DNA from: Nocardiopsis metallicus
GTDB lineage: Bacteria; Actinomycetota; Actinomycetes; Streptosporangiales; Streptosporangiaceae
DNA: 64,000 nucleotides
Direction of reading: 5' to 3'
NCBI RefSeq assembly: GCF_014201115.1
Contig: NZ_JACHDO010000001.1
Span: 372,001 to 436,000, forward strand
A program made the position numbers and the translations under genes. This document shows, piece after piece, positions 18,481 through 27,013 of this stretch. Under the pieces are notes generated by a model that had not been told where the DNA came from, made no database searches, and saw only the letters and a list, made by a program, of their open reading frames with translations. Each line of letters starts with the position of its first letter. Within the stretch, counting starts at the first letter, position 1.

Positions 18481-18543
18481 TCCCGCCCTCACCCACCATC
18501 CACCTCCTCCCCACACAGCAAGACCCACAGAGTGAGGCCGTAC

Positions 18544-19152
18544 TTGACCGCCAGACCCACCATCGGCGTCCTCGCCCTCCAAGGGGACGTCGCCGAACAC
18601 GTGCACGTCCTGGAGACCCTGGGCGCGGACACCGTGAAGGTCCTGTCCGCCGACCGCCTCGACTCCGTCGACGGCCTGGTCATCCCCGGCGGGGAGTCGA
18701 CCACCATGTCCAAGCTCGCCGTGCGGTACGACCTGATGGAGCCGCTGCGCAAACGCGTCGCCAACGGCATGCCGGTCTACGGCACGTGCGCGGGGATGAT
18801 CATGCTCGCCGACCGCGTTCTCGGGGGTACGGCCGACCAGGAGACCGTCGGCGGTATCGACATGACGGTGCGCCGCAACGCCTTCGGCCGCCAGACGGAG
18901 TCCTTCGAGACGGGCGTGCACGTCGACGGCATCGGCGAGGACCCCTTCGACGCGGTGTTCATCCGCGCCCCCTGGGTGGAGTCCGTGGGCCCACAGGTCC
19001 GCGTCCTGGGACGCGTACCCGGCACGGACGAGGCCGGTAGGATCGTCGCCGTACGACAGGGCGGCCTGATGGCGACGTCCTTCCATCCCGAACTCACCGG
19101 CGACACGCGTATCCACCGCCTCTTCGTCGACATCGTGAAAGGACACCCATGA
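18544..19152 (+). CDS. pdxT: Pyridoxal 5'-phosphate synthase glutaminase subunit PdxT
   Basis: 202 residues, class-I glutaminase. [13 protein letters not shown] at the start, [10 protein letters not shown] (oxyanion strand), [10 protein letters not shown] (nucleophile Cys) and FHPELTGD (His-Glu) complete the triad. It releases ammonia for PdxS. The TTG start is preceded by GTGAGG at 6 nt. Its TGA overlaps the yebC ATG (ATGA), indicating translational coupling. Confidence 0.95.
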   Translation: MTARPTIGVLALQGDVAEHVHVLETLGADTVKVLSADRLDSVDGLVIPGGESTTMSKLAVRYDLMEPLRKRVANGMPVYGTCAGMIMLADRVLGGTADQETVGGIDMTVRRNAFGRQTESFETGVHVDGIGEDPFDAVFIRAPWVESVGPQVRVLGRVPGTDEAGRIVAVRQGGLMATSFHPELTGDTRIHRLFVDIVKGHP

Positions 19153-19895
19153 GCGGCCACTCCAAGTGGGCCACCACCAAGCACAAGAAAGCCGTCATCG
19201 ATGCCAAGCGCGGCAAGCTGTTCGCCAAGCTGATCAAGAACATCGAGGTGGCCGCGCGTACCGGTGGTGGGGACCCCGAAGGGAACCCGACGCTCTACGA
19301 CGCCATCCAGAAGGCGAAGAAGAACTCGGTGCCCGCCGACAACATCGAGCGCGCCCGCAAGCGCGGCTCCGGTGAGGAGGCCGGTGGCGCCGAGTGGCAG
19401 ACCATCATGTACGAGGGCTACGCCCCCGGCGGCGTGGCCCTGCTCGTGGAGTGTCTGACCGACAACCGCAACCGCGCCGCCTCCGAGGTGCGCGTGGCGG
19501 TCACCCGTAACGGCGGCAACATGGCCGACGCCGGTTCGGTGTCCTACATGTTCAACCGCAAGGGCGTCGTGATCGTGCCCAAGGAGGGCACCACCGAGGA
19601 CGACGTCACCCTGGCGGTCCTGGAAGCCGGGGCCGAGGAGGTCGAGGACCTCGGCGAGGCCTTCGAGATCGTCTGCGAGGCCACCGACCTGGTCCCGGTG
19701 CGCACCGCTCTCCAGGAGGCGGGCATCGACTACGAGTCCGCCGACTCCAGCTTCCTCCCGAGCATGGAGGTCCCGGTCGACGCCGAGACCGCCAAGAAGG
19801 TCATGCGGGTGGTGGACGCCCTGGAGGACTCCGACGACGTCCAGAACGTCTTCACCAACGCCGACATCCCCGACGAGGTCATGGCCGAGCTCTAG
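19149..19895 (+). CDS. yebC: YebC/PmpR-family protein
   Basis: 248 residues, the usual length. It starts with the family signature [26 protein letters not shown] and has three alpha/beta domains. Members act as transcription regulators or as ribosome-associated factors easing difficult translation. Here it precedes ruvC-ruvA-ruvB with a four-gene minus-strand block between. It ends in a strong hairpin terminator. Confidence 0.93.
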   Translation: MSGHSKWATTKHKKAVIDAKRGKLFAKLIKNIEVAARTGGGDPEGNPTLYDAIQKAKKNSVPADNIERARKRGSGEEAGGAEWQTIMYEGYAPGGVALLVECLTDNRNRAASEVRVAVTRNGGNMADAGSVSYMFNRKGVVIVPKEGTTEDDVTLAVLEAGAEEVEDLGEAFEIVCEATDLVPVRTALQEAGIDYESADSSFLPSMEVPVDAETAKKVMRVVDALEDSDDVQNVFTNADIPDEVMAEL

Positions 19896-19923
19896 AGCCC
19901 GGTCCGAACGGGAACACGCGTCA

Positions 19924-19966
19924 ACGCCTGTGGCCGCACCCCGCTCAGGGGCGCGGCCACAGGCGT
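19924..19966 (+). terminator. Terminator after yebC
   Basis: Perfect 14-bp stem ACGCCTGTGGCCGC/GCGGCCACAGGCGT with a 15-nt loop, 28 bp after the yebC stop. Confidence 0.8.
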
Positions 19967-20032
19967 CCCTCAGGAAAACTCCGGACGCGGTGCGGGGTGG
20001 TCACGGGTGCTCGATTCCGACCTCGAGGCCGG

Positions 20033-20206
20033 TCAGCCCCCCCGCTCCTCCGTGTAGGTGTCCAGACCGTGCGCGAGTACGCGGGCGAGGCGGTGTCCCT
20101 CCGCGCCTGGCCCCTCCGCGCCTGGTCCCCCCACGCCCGTAGACCAGTCCCGCTGGACCCTGGTGCCGGTTCCCGCGCCGAGGGGCTCCAGCCCAGAACC
20201 CCGCAC
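20033..20206 (-). pseudogene. Short relic, possibly the end of an SRPBCC-type gene
   Basis: 57 codons with coding-like third positions: GLEPLGAGTGTRVQRDW in the middle and ending LDTYTEERGG. The GTRV-x2-DW pattern followed by a helical tail resembles the end of SRPBCC/polyketide-cyclase-type proteins. No upstream part is found in this frame, so I read it as a relic. The rest of 19967-20374 shows nothing else I can support. Confidence 0.22.
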
Positions 20207-20374
20207 CCGGGACGAGCATGAGCGCGGTGGTCGCGGTTCGGACCAGCCCGCAGGCGGGCTCTGGGGCGGGTGACCGGATGAGTACAGTTCGTTGAGTCGG
20301 CCGCCCCTCCCCACGGGCGGTGCGGACTCTGACCGAGACGACACCTGAGACGACAGACGAGGAACAAAGAGACC

Positions 20375-20812
20375 ATGACCAATCCCCCCGGATACCCCCA
20401 GGACCCCTCCCAGCAGCCCTACGGCCAGCAGCCGCAGTCCGGCGGGTACCAGGGCGGCCAGTACCAGCAGCAGCCCGCCGCCGGGTACACCCAGCCCGCG
20501 CCCTCCCGAACCGGGTTCTTCGGGGCGCTGTTCGACTTCTCCTTCCGGGAGTTCATCACCGCCCGGATCATCAAGGTCGTCTACATCCTGTGGCTGATCA
20601 TGATCGCCATCGGATTCCTGTTCGGGCTGATCTCCGCCATCGCGATGATGGGCGACGACGACTTCGGCTTCCTCGGCGTCCCCATGCTGATCGGTACCTT
20701 CGTCGGAACCGCGATCTCCGTGCTGCTGTCGCGGATCGTCCTCGAGCTGCTCATCGTGGTCTTCCGGATCAGTGAGGACCTCAACGCCATCCGCAAGCGC
20801 GGAGGTATGTAG
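20375..20812 (+). CDS. DUF4282-family membrane protein
   Basis: 145 residues. A Pro/Gln/Gly/Tyr-rich N-terminal ~45 residues is followed by a DUF4282 domain with two or three TM helices (VVYILWLIMIAIGFLFGL, then TFVGTAISVLLSRIVLELLI) and the end motif VFRISEDLNAIR. Probably a small inner-membrane protein with a flexible cytosolic tail. Function unknown. GAGGAACAAAGAGACC precedes the ATG. Confidence 0.88.
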   Translation: MTNPPGYPQDPSQQPYGQQPQSGGYQGGQYQQQPAAGYTQPAPSRTGFFGALFDFSFREFITARIIKVVYILWLIMIAIGFLFGLISAIAMMGDDDFGFLGVPMLIGTFVGTAISVLLSRIVLELLIVVFRISEDLNAIRKRGGM

Positions 20813-20872
20813 CCCTCCCACGGGGGGCCGGCGCCGGACCGCTGCCGCCGGCCCCCGTCCCGCGCCCGTGGA

Positions 20873-21298
20873 CTAGCCGGTCATGTCCATGGCGGCCACG
20901 ACCTTGGTCGGTCGGATCCGCACGACGAGCTCGCCGGGCACGCCGTTGCGGCGGCCGAATGCCTCGGCCCGCTCCGGGCCCATGTACCGCCGGGCGATCT
21001 CGGTGGCGGTGCGCACCAGCTCGTCGGGGTCCTCGGAGACCTCCGCCATCCCCTGGACCTGCACGAAACCGAACGGCGGCTCCTCCAGGTCCACCAGCAG
21101 CGTCAGCCGGGGATCGCGGGCGAAGGACCTGCCCTTGGCGCTCTGGCTGCCGGTGTTGAACACCAGCCCGTCGTCGTCGATGGTGAACCAGACCGGTGCC
21201 ACCAGCGGACGGCCGTCCGCCGCTGTGTAGGCGACCTTTCCCGTGCGGGTGCCCTTGAGCAGGAAGTCGCGGACCTCGGGATCGGAGAGTGAGCTCAT
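20873..21298 (-). CDS. PPOX-class F420-dependent oxidoreductase-like protein
   Basis: 141 residues, a split-barrel flavin/deazaflavin fold: RTGKVAYTAADGRPLVAPVWFTIDDDGLVFNT, then the phosphate-binding stretch SAKGRSFARDPRLTLLVD and a C-terminal RIRPTKVVAAMDM. Typical of small actinobacterial proteins that bind F420, or sometimes FMN or haem. Substrate unknown. It is a single gene, convergent with the DUF4282 gene. Confidence 0.88.
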   Translation of the reverse strand: MSSLSDPEVRDFLLKGTRTGKVAYTAADGRPLVAPVWFTIDDDGLVFNTGSQSAKGRSFARDPRLTLLVDLEEPPFGFVQVQGMAEVSEDPDELVRTATEIARRYMGPERAEAFGRRNGVPGELVVRIRPTKVVAAMDMTG

Positions 21299-21441
21299 CG
21301 CACCAAACTAGATCGCCCGCCGCCCGGGCCCGGGCCCGACACGCACGGCGCCCGCAGACCCGGTCCAGCGGAGTACCGGTTCCGCTCAGGCCCGAGCGCG
21401 ACCGCCCGGAACCCCTCCCGGGCTTCGGGGCCGACCCGGGT

Positions 21442-22893
21442 TCAGGCGACTCGGTGGCGGGCCGGGGGCGTTCTCCGGGGGAAGGCGCCCACACGGGGTA
21501 GGCGGCGGACCGGGAGGTGGGCGTCGTCCCTCGTCGGGCCAGTGAAGACCGCCTCCAACGGCAGGTTCAGGGCGTCGGCGACCGTGGTGGGCACCTCGCC
21601 CGGGGCCGGTTCCAGCACCGGCCGGGCCGCGGTCAGCAGACCGGTCAGTCGGGCCTGGCGGGCCAGGTCGGGGGAGTCTCCCGGAGCGATCCGCAGCGGG
21701 GTGCCGTCAGCCAGTTCGTACCCCACGCACCAGTGGAGCTCCCGGCCCAGCCGGGCGGGGGCGTCGGCGTGCGTGACCACCAGCGAGTCCACCCCGCCGG
21801 TGGCCTCCAGCGCGTACCGGAGCGCGACCAGATCCAGGTGGCCCACCCGGAACCCGCCCTGCCAGGGGTGGGTCCGGTTGTGCCGGTCGGCCAGCCGTCC
21901 GGTGAGCAGTACGTCCTCGGTGACCATCGGTCCGGCGCCGTGCCGGGTGGCGAAGGTGCGGGTCACCCCGATCCGGCGGGCGCCGTCCGCGCGGCCCGCC
22001 TCCGCCAGCAGCGCCAGCGGGTTGACGGTGGTGGTCGTGGACCAGGTGGTGTACGGGTGGAAACCGTGCCACTCGTCGAGCAGCACCCCCTGCGCGCCCT
22101 CGAACACCACCGGGGCGCGGGCCAACAGCCGGTGCAGGTACCGCTCGTCCACCAGCCGCACCCGCTCCGCGAAGGCCCGGTAGGCGGCCAGGCACTCCTC
22201 CAGGTCGGGAAGGGGCTCGGGTCCTCGCCCCGTGTCCGCAGCACCCGCCCCCGCCGCTTCCGCGCCCTCGAACGGGGCCGGAGCCTCACCCGGCGACGAA
22301 ACTCCGACCGGCTCCGATTCCCCCGCCAGGACCGACGCCAACCGGTCGGCCAGGCGCTCCAGCTTGCGGCGGAGCAGCTCCGGGGAGGCGCAGTCGCCGA
22401 CGGTGGGCGCCTCCGCGGGGTGCTCCAGGGCGTAGGCCATCGTCTCGCCCACGCCCATCCCGCACGAACCGTGCCGGTCCCGGCCGCGCGCCCGCTCCCG
22501 CGCCCGGTTGGCCGCGGCGTGCCACGGGGTACTGATCAGCGCCCGCCGGTCCACCGTGACCAGCGAAAGCGGGTCGGGCACACCGAGGGAGGCCAGGTGC
22601 CGGGCCTCCGCGGCCAGCGCGAACGGGTCCACGACCACGAACCGGGACAGGTGCGTGGGCACCGGGCCGCCCGGGGCGAGCGTACCCGCTCCGAACTGGG
22701 AGAACGTGTGGTGTCGACCATCGGGGGCGACCACGTTGTGCGCGGCCTGGGCGCCGCCGTTGGCCCGCACCACCGCGCCGTATCCGCCCCGCGAGCACAG
22801 CAGGTCCACGGTCACGCCCTTGCCCGCGTCACCGAAACCCAGGTCGACCACGATCGCGTGTTCCGGCGCCCGCGCATCCGTCCGCCCGTTCAC
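21442..22893 (-). CDS. Divergent adenylosuccinate synthetase (PurA) paralogue
   Basis: 483 residues. PurA landmarks are present but altered: FGDAGKG (canonical WGDEGKG) keeps the catalytic Asp, GGAQAAHNVV keeps the His of GGHNAGHT, EGAQGVLLDEWHGFHPYTT matches EGAQG..LD..HG..PY.T, and VTRTFATRHGAGP matches the IMP-binding loop. The guanine motif TKxD reads THAD. A low-complexity insertion (~195-230) is not in ordinary PurA. Probably a GTP-dependent ligase on a purine-like substrate, not necessarily IMP/aspartate. Its ATG overlaps the VWA stop (ATGA). It is the last gene of the NUDIX/J-kinase/VWA operon. Confidence 0.72.
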   Translation of the reverse strand: MNGRTDARAPEHAIVVDLGFGDAGKGVTVDLLCSRGGYGAVVRANGGAQAAHNVVAPDGRHHTFSQFGAGTLAPGGPVPTHLSRFVVVDPFALAAEARHLASLGVPDPLSLVTVDRRALISTPWHAAANRARERARGRDRHGSCGMGVGETMAYALEHPAEAPTVGDCASPELLRRKLERLADRLASVLAGESEPVGVSSPGEAPAPFEGAEAAGAGAADTGRGPEPLPDLEECLAAYRAFAERVRLVDERYLHRLLARAPVVFEGAQGVLLDEWHGFHPYTTWSTTTTVNPLALLAEAGRADGARRIGVTRTFATRHGAGPMVTEDVLLTGRLADRHNRTHPWQGGFRVGHLDLVALRYALEATGGVDSLVVTHADAPARLGRELHWCVGYELADGTPLRIAPGDSPDLARQARLTGLLTAARPVLEPAPGEVPTTVADALNLPLEAVFTGPTRDDAHLPVRRLPRVGAFPRRTPPARHRVA

Positions 22894-23879
22894 AGCCGGT
22901 CCACCCCCGGACCGTCACCGGCCAGCTCCCCAACGCCCGAGGAGGTCGAGACCGGGCCGCGTCCACGGGCCAGCGGACGCAGCGCCTTGCCCACCGCGTC
23001 GGCCTGGTCGGATCCGGCCTCGGCCAGGTCCCTCAGCCCCTCGTCCAGGTCGATGGCCTCCTCGCTCAGACCCACCGTGAGCGCGATCGTCTCGCCGGCC
23101 GCGTCCAGGTCGTCCAGCAGGATGAGGTTCTGGCCCATGTGCCTCTCCCAGAACTCCCGTACCTCGTCGCTGCGGTAGTGGAAGCTGCCGGTCGGCAGGA
23201 TGAAGTACACCTCGAACTTGCGCCGCAGCTCGGCCAGGACCGTCGGGAACGGGATGTCCTCGGCCAGGTCGTCGCCGATCACCTCGCGGACCTCGCGCGC
23301 CTTCACCGCGCCGTAGGCCTTCTCGTCGCCGATGATGAACAGGTAGCCCCGGCGGCCCCGCTTCTCCAGGCAGTCCATGGCGGTGTGCCGGGCCATGAAG
23401 TACATCGCCAGCTCGTAGGACTCGGTCACCTGGCCGCCGCCCCCGCCCTCCAGCAGGGTGTTGCCCAGGTCGTCCTCCAGTTCGTTGCCGGACTCGAACT
23501 GGCCGACCTGGAGCGGCGCCCGGTCGCAGGTGGCGTCGCCGATCGCGCCGAACATGATCTGCGGGTCCGCCACGTAGCCCTTGCGCAGGAGCAGACCGAA
23601 CAGGTCGGGGAGCTTGGTCTGGAGGGTGCGCGGCACCCGCCCCATGGAGCCGGTGACGTCGAAGAGCACCGACACCGCGAGCGAGTTCGGGTGGGCGTCG
23701 GAGTCACGGCTCTCGCGGACGGCCACGCCGTAGGGATCGAGTGAGGGGTGGACCGTCCACTCGTGCCGCGGGGCCCTGGTGGTGACGTTGTCGTGGTAGT
23801 CGAAGCTGCTGATTCCGGCGGAGTCCTGATAGGCCCGCCGCGCGTGGTAGGCGTCGGTGGACCAGCTGCTGCTTCCCAT
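22890..23879 (-). CDS. VWA-domain protein
   Basis: 329 residues. After a polar N-terminus (~65 residues) comes a von Willebrand A domain with MIDAS signature LFDVTGSMGRVP (DxTGS at 74-78) and a later YLFIIGDEKAYG strand. No signal peptide, so it is cytosolic, like TerY-type VWA proteins rather than adhesins. The C-terminal ~60 residues are acidic, then Gly/Ser-rich. AAGGAGAAGGAGA gives a very strong ribosome-binding site. It lies between the kinase-like and PurA-like genes and probably bridges metal-dependent protein contacts. Confidence 0.85.
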   Translation of the reverse strand: MGSSSWSTDAYHARRAYQDSAGISSFDYHDNVTTRAPRHEWTVHPSLDPYGVAVRESRDSDAHPNSLAVSVLFDVTGSMGRVPRTLQTKLPDLFGLLLRKGYVADPQIMFGAIGDATCDRAPLQVGQFESGNELEDDLGNTLLEGGGGGQVTESYELAMYFMARHTAMDCLEKRGRRGYLFIIGDEKAYGAVKAREVREVIGDDLAEDIPFPTVLAELRRKFEVYFILPTGSFHYRSDEVREFWERHMGQNLILLDDLDAAGETIALTVGLSEEAIDLDEGLRDLAEAGSDQADAVGKALRPLARGRGPVSTSSGVGELAGDGPGVDRL

Positions 23880-23951
23880 TGCTGTCTCCTTCTCCTTGCG
23901 GGGGTCGGTGCGGTGGTGGTCGGGACGGCGCGGGTCAGGGCCGAGTAGGGG

Positions 23952-25118
23952 TCACGAAGGCAGGTGGAAGGGGCGGAACCGGCGCGGTCCGAAACATCGC
24001 TCCAGTGCCTCGTCGAGCTCGCCGAGCAGTGCGAACGCGTCATCGGGCCGACGCGCGGGCGCGGGCAGCGAACAGCCGCGCGCGAACGCCTTCAGCCGCG
24101 GGGGCAGCCGCCCGCCGGTCACGAACTCCATGCACCTGGTGGCCATGTACACGTCGGTGGCGGGCCGGGCGGGGCCGCGGTCGGCGACCTCGGGCGGGTA
24201 CATCTCCTCGCGGTTCGGGACCATCGCCGGGACGTGCTGGGCCGTCGGCGTCCGGTGCCGAGCGGTGTGCGGTTCGGTCGCGGCCACCGAGTAGCACCAG
24301 TCCACCAGGACGAGCCCGTGCGCCTCCGGGTGGATCATGACGTGTTCGGGGACGACCGACCCGTGCACGACACCGGCTCGGTGCGCGTTGCCCAGGGCCG
24401 CCAGCAGGCGGCGCCACATCCACGCGGCGTCGCGCGGGTCGATCCCGTCCGGGCAGGCCCGCCGCACCTCGGCCAGGGTGTGGAATCCGCTCAGAAGTCC
24501 CAGCACGTTGCCGCGCCTTTCCACCCCGGTCGCGGCGTCGCGGTGCCGGACGGACTCCACCAGCTCCGGGACGAAGGCCCGGTAGCGCTCGGCGCCGTGT
24601 TCGCGGATCCGGCGCAGCGCGGTGGCCTCGGCCAGGAGCAGGTCGTTGTCGATCGGGGCGTGGGGGAGTTTGAGCACCCCGTCCCGCCAGCGCCCCTCGG
24701 CGGGCGAGCGCCTGCCCGCGTGCGGCTCCGGGGCCCGTGCCTGCTCCCGCCAGCGCACCGGGTGCAGATCGGCCACGTCGCCGCTGACCAGGGCGCCGCC
24801 CTGACTCACGTGGTAGGTCCGTTCCCGGGTCGCGATCGTGATGTCGTCGAGCCCCAGACCGCCCTCGGCCGCCTTCCGGTAGTACCGCCAGGCCTCGGTG
24901 AGCCTGGCGAACCCGTTGGCCGCCTCGGTGCTGCGCCCGACCGGCGCGGCGTCGGGGTGCAGCAGCCGGGCCAGGCGCCGGTACTCGGCGGTGGCGCCCG
25001 CTGGGAGCGTCCCGCCGACCGCGGGCAGGGGGCCGAACAGCGCGGCGGGATCCGCGGCGAGGTCCAGGGCGCTCAGGGCGGCGTCGAAACCGCCTCGGGT
25101 GTGCTGTTCCGTGCTCAT
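23952..25118 (-). CDS. J-domain-like/protein kinase-like fusion (probable pseudokinase)
   Basis: 388 residues from ATG 25118 (GGGAG at 6 nt; a GTG at 25133 adds five). Residues ~40-80 look like a J-domain: EYRRLARLLHPDAA with HPD, then LTEAWRYYRKA. Residues ~145-330 look like a kinase fold: GVLKLP (VAIK-like Lys), an AEA helix, VVHGSVVPEHVMI where HRDxxxxN is expected, and LVDWCYS where DFG is expected. Both the catalytic-loop Asp and the metal-binding DFG glycine are changed, so it is probably a pseudokinase or a very divergent enzyme. It lies between the NUDIX-type and VWA genes. Confidence 0.65.
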   Translation of the reverse strand: MSTEQHTRGGFDAALSALDLAADPAALFGPLPAVGGTLPAGATAEYRRLARLLHPDAAPVGRSTEAANGFARLTEAWRYYRKAAEGGLGLDDITIATRERTYHVSQGGALVSGDVADLHPVRWREQARAPEPHAGRRSPAEGRWRDGVLKLPHAPIDNDLLLAEATALRRIREHGAERYRAFVPELVESVRHRDAATGVERRGNVLGLLSGFHTLAEVRRACPDGIDPRDAAWMWRRLLAALGNAHRAGVVHGSVVPEHVMIHPEAHGLVLVDWCYSVAATEPHTARHRTPTAQHVPAMVPNREEMYPPEVADRGPARPATDVYMATRCMEFVTGGRLPPRLKAFARGCSLPAPARRPDDAFALLGELDEALERCFGPRRFRPFHLPS

Positions 25119-25214
25119 CCGGACTCCCTTCACCGGGTACCGCTCAGGAGGTGCTGTTGAGGCGGGTGCCGTTGTCGTGTGCGCCGTTGGCCGGGTCCGT
25201 CGAGGGTGTGCCGT

Positions 25215-26066
25215 TCACGGGCTGCCGCGCAGCAGCGGCGGGTGCAGCAGGGCCGCGCCGCCCGCCCGGTACAGCCGGGCACGGCGACCGCCGCCCGCAC
25301 CCCCGCGCTCGGCCAGCTCCCCGGTGTCCTCCACGAACCCGGGGGTGGCGAGGATCTTGCGGTGGAAGTTGGCGGCGTGCAGGGTGTGTCCCCACACCGC
25401 CTCGTACACCCCGCGCAGTGCCGTGATGGTGAAAGCGGGCGGCAGGAAGGCGGTGGCCAGGGCGGTGTACTCGAGCTTGGAGCGGGCGCGTTCGACGGCG
25501 TCGCCGAGGATGCGGGCGTGGTCGAAGGCGAGTTCGTGCTCGGTGCCCGCCCCCTCGCCGTGGCCCAGGGCGGTCCAGGGCACCCAGGCGGCCTCGGCGG
25601 TGTCGCGGCCCGAATGCGGGTCGGGCAGGTCGGGTGCGAGGACCATGTAGGCCACCGAGATCACCCGCATGCGCGGATCACGGTCGATCGCGCCGTAGGT
25701 GCCGAGCTGCTCCAGGTGGATCTCGGCGGGCAGGGGGGTCTTCTCGGTGAGCACGCGCAGGGCGGCGTCGGGCAGGTCGGGGTCGGCCGGACCGGCCGAC
25801 CCGGCCCGCGCGCGGACGAACCCACCGGGCAGCGCCCACCGCCCGCGCTGCGGCTGGCGGGCGCGGCGGCCGAGCAGGACCCGGGGGAGGCCGGCGCGGA
25901 TGGTGAGCGCCACGACGTCCACGGTGACGGCCGCGGGCGCGAAGGCGTTCGGGTCGTAGTCGGCGAGGAATCTGCGTTCGTCGTCCGCGTCGTACCACCC
26001 CGCGCCCTGCCCCGTCTCCCGCGGCGGGCCCTGTGTCGCGCCTTCTCCGTCGATCCCCTCGGACAC
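25215..26066 (-). CDS. NUDIX-like domain plus winged-helix regulator (NrtR type)
   Basis: 283 residues. The N-terminal half is NUDIX-like (VDVVALTIRAG, LLGRRARQPQRGRWALPGGFV), but its Nudix box is degenerate: ALRVLTEKT replaces the catalytic RExxEE, so it probably binds rather than cleaves a nucleotide. The C-terminal half (FLPPAFTITALRGVYEAVWGH, NFHRKILATPGFVED) is the winged helix of NrtR-like regulators, which sense ADP-ribose-type ligands. The GTG start has AAGGAG. Two tandem palindromes lie 17-47 bp upstream, as expected for autoregulation of this operon. Confidence 0.85.
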   Translation of the reverse strand: MSEGIDGEGATQGPPRETGQGAGWYDADDERRFLADYDPNAFAPAAVTVDVVALTIRAGLPRVLLGRRARQPQRGRWALPGGFVRARAGSAGPADPDLPDAALRVLTEKTPLPAEIHLEQLGTYGAIDRDPRMRVISVAYMVLAPDLPDPHSGRDTAEAAWVPWTALGHGEGAGTEHELAFDHARILGDAVERARSKLEYTALATAFLPPAFTITALRGVYEAVWGHTLHAANFHRKILATPGFVEDTGELAERGGAGGGRRARLYRAGGAALLHPPLLRGSP

Positions 26067-26082
26067 TGCTTCTCCTTGGTTA

Positions 26083-26113
26083 TTCTCAAGATGAGTTTTT
26101 CTCGACCTGAGTT
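26083..26113 (-). promoter_or_regulatory. Tandem palindromic operator candidates upstream of the NUDIX-type regulator
   Basis: Two 15-nt units, TTCTCAAGATGAGTT (26083-26097) and TTCTCGACCTGAGTT (26099-26113), 16 bp apart, share TTCTC-R-A-N2-TGAGTT. Each is an imperfect palindrome of the CTCA-N3-TGAG type. They lie directly before the ribosome-binding site of the minus-strand operon. This is the only A/T-rich stretch in the intergenic region. Confidence 0.55.
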
Positions 26114-26325
26114 GAACTTAGCACCGAGGTGTCCGTTCGTCCACCCCTCCTCGCTCGCTTCGCGTCCCCGGGTCGGGCCCCGGGTCGGCCCCTCGGTCAG
26201 GTCCCCGAGTCAGGCCCCGGGGCCGACACGCCCGGCCGGTCGGCGGGTAGCGTCGGTGTGCGCCGCTAGCATGGTGCGAACGGGCGTTCGATCAGCGGGA
26301 CATGGCAAGAGAGACAGGTGGCGAC

Positions 26326-26874
26326 GTGCGCGTGCTGGGAATCGACCCGGGGCTGACCCGCTGCGGCGTCGCCGCCGTGGAGGGGGCCATCGGCCGCCCC
26401 CTGCGCCTGCTGGCCGCGGACGCCATCCGCACCAGCCCCGACACCGAACTCCCGCAGCGGCTGGTGCGGGTCGAACGCGGTATCGAGGAGTGGCTGGACA
26501 AGTACGAGCCCGACGCCGTGGCCGTCGAACGCGTCTTCGCCCAGCACAACCTCAGCACCGTCATGGGCACCGCGCAGGCCAGCGGGATCGCCCTGGTGTG
26601 CGCCGCCCGCCGTGGCCTGCCCGTGGCCACCCACACCCCCAGCGAGGCCAAGGCCGCCATCACCGGCAACGGCCGCGCGGACAAGAAGCAGGTCGGCACC
26701 ATGGTGGCGCGTATCCTCGGACTCGACGGACCGCCGAAACCGGCCGACGCCGCCGACGCCGTGGCCCTGGCCATCTGCCACATCTGGCGGGGCGGCGCCC
26801 AGGCGCGGGTCGCCCAGGCCCAACAGGACTTCGCCCGCAAGGTCGAGCTGGCCCGCCGCGCCCGCGGCCGCTAG
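26326..26874 (+). CDS. ruvC: Holliday junction endonuclease RuvC
   Basis: 182 residues. VLGIDPGLTRCG (first catalytic Asp), AVERVFAQHN (Glu), and DAADAVALAICH (Asp pair) give the RNase H-like active site. It resolves Holliday junctions with RuvAB. The GTG at 26326 follows AGGTGG and gives the usual MRVLGIDPG start; an ATG at 26302 adds eight residues with a weaker site. First gene of ruvC-ruvA-ruvB. Confidence 0.95.
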   Translation: MRVLGIDPGLTRCGVAAVEGAIGRPLRLLAADAIRTSPDTELPQRLVRVERGIEEWLDKYEPDAVAVERVFAQHNLSTVMGTAQASGIALVCAARRGLPVATHTPSEAKAAITGNGRADKKQVGTMVARILGLDGPPKPADAADAVALAICHIWRGGAQARVAQAQQDFARKVELARRARGR

Positions 26875-26918
26875 CCCGCACCGAACCGGGCAGTCGCGGT
26901 GGCGGCGGGCAGCGGGTT

Positions 26919-26967
26919 TCAGCAGGCAGCGGTCGGCAGGCAGCAGTATCAGCAGTAGGCAGCAGTA
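26919..26967 (+). repeat. Short CAG-rich repeat between ruvC and ruvA
   Basis: Irregular tandem copies of GGCAGCAGTA and shorter CAGCAGTA/GGCAGCGG words fill the gap between ruvC and the ruvA leader. It is probably slippage-derived, untranslated spacer. Confidence 0.5.
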
Positions 26968-27013
26968 CCGCCCCCAGGAAGGAGACGGGTACCCCTCCCG
27001 GTGCCCATTCGAG

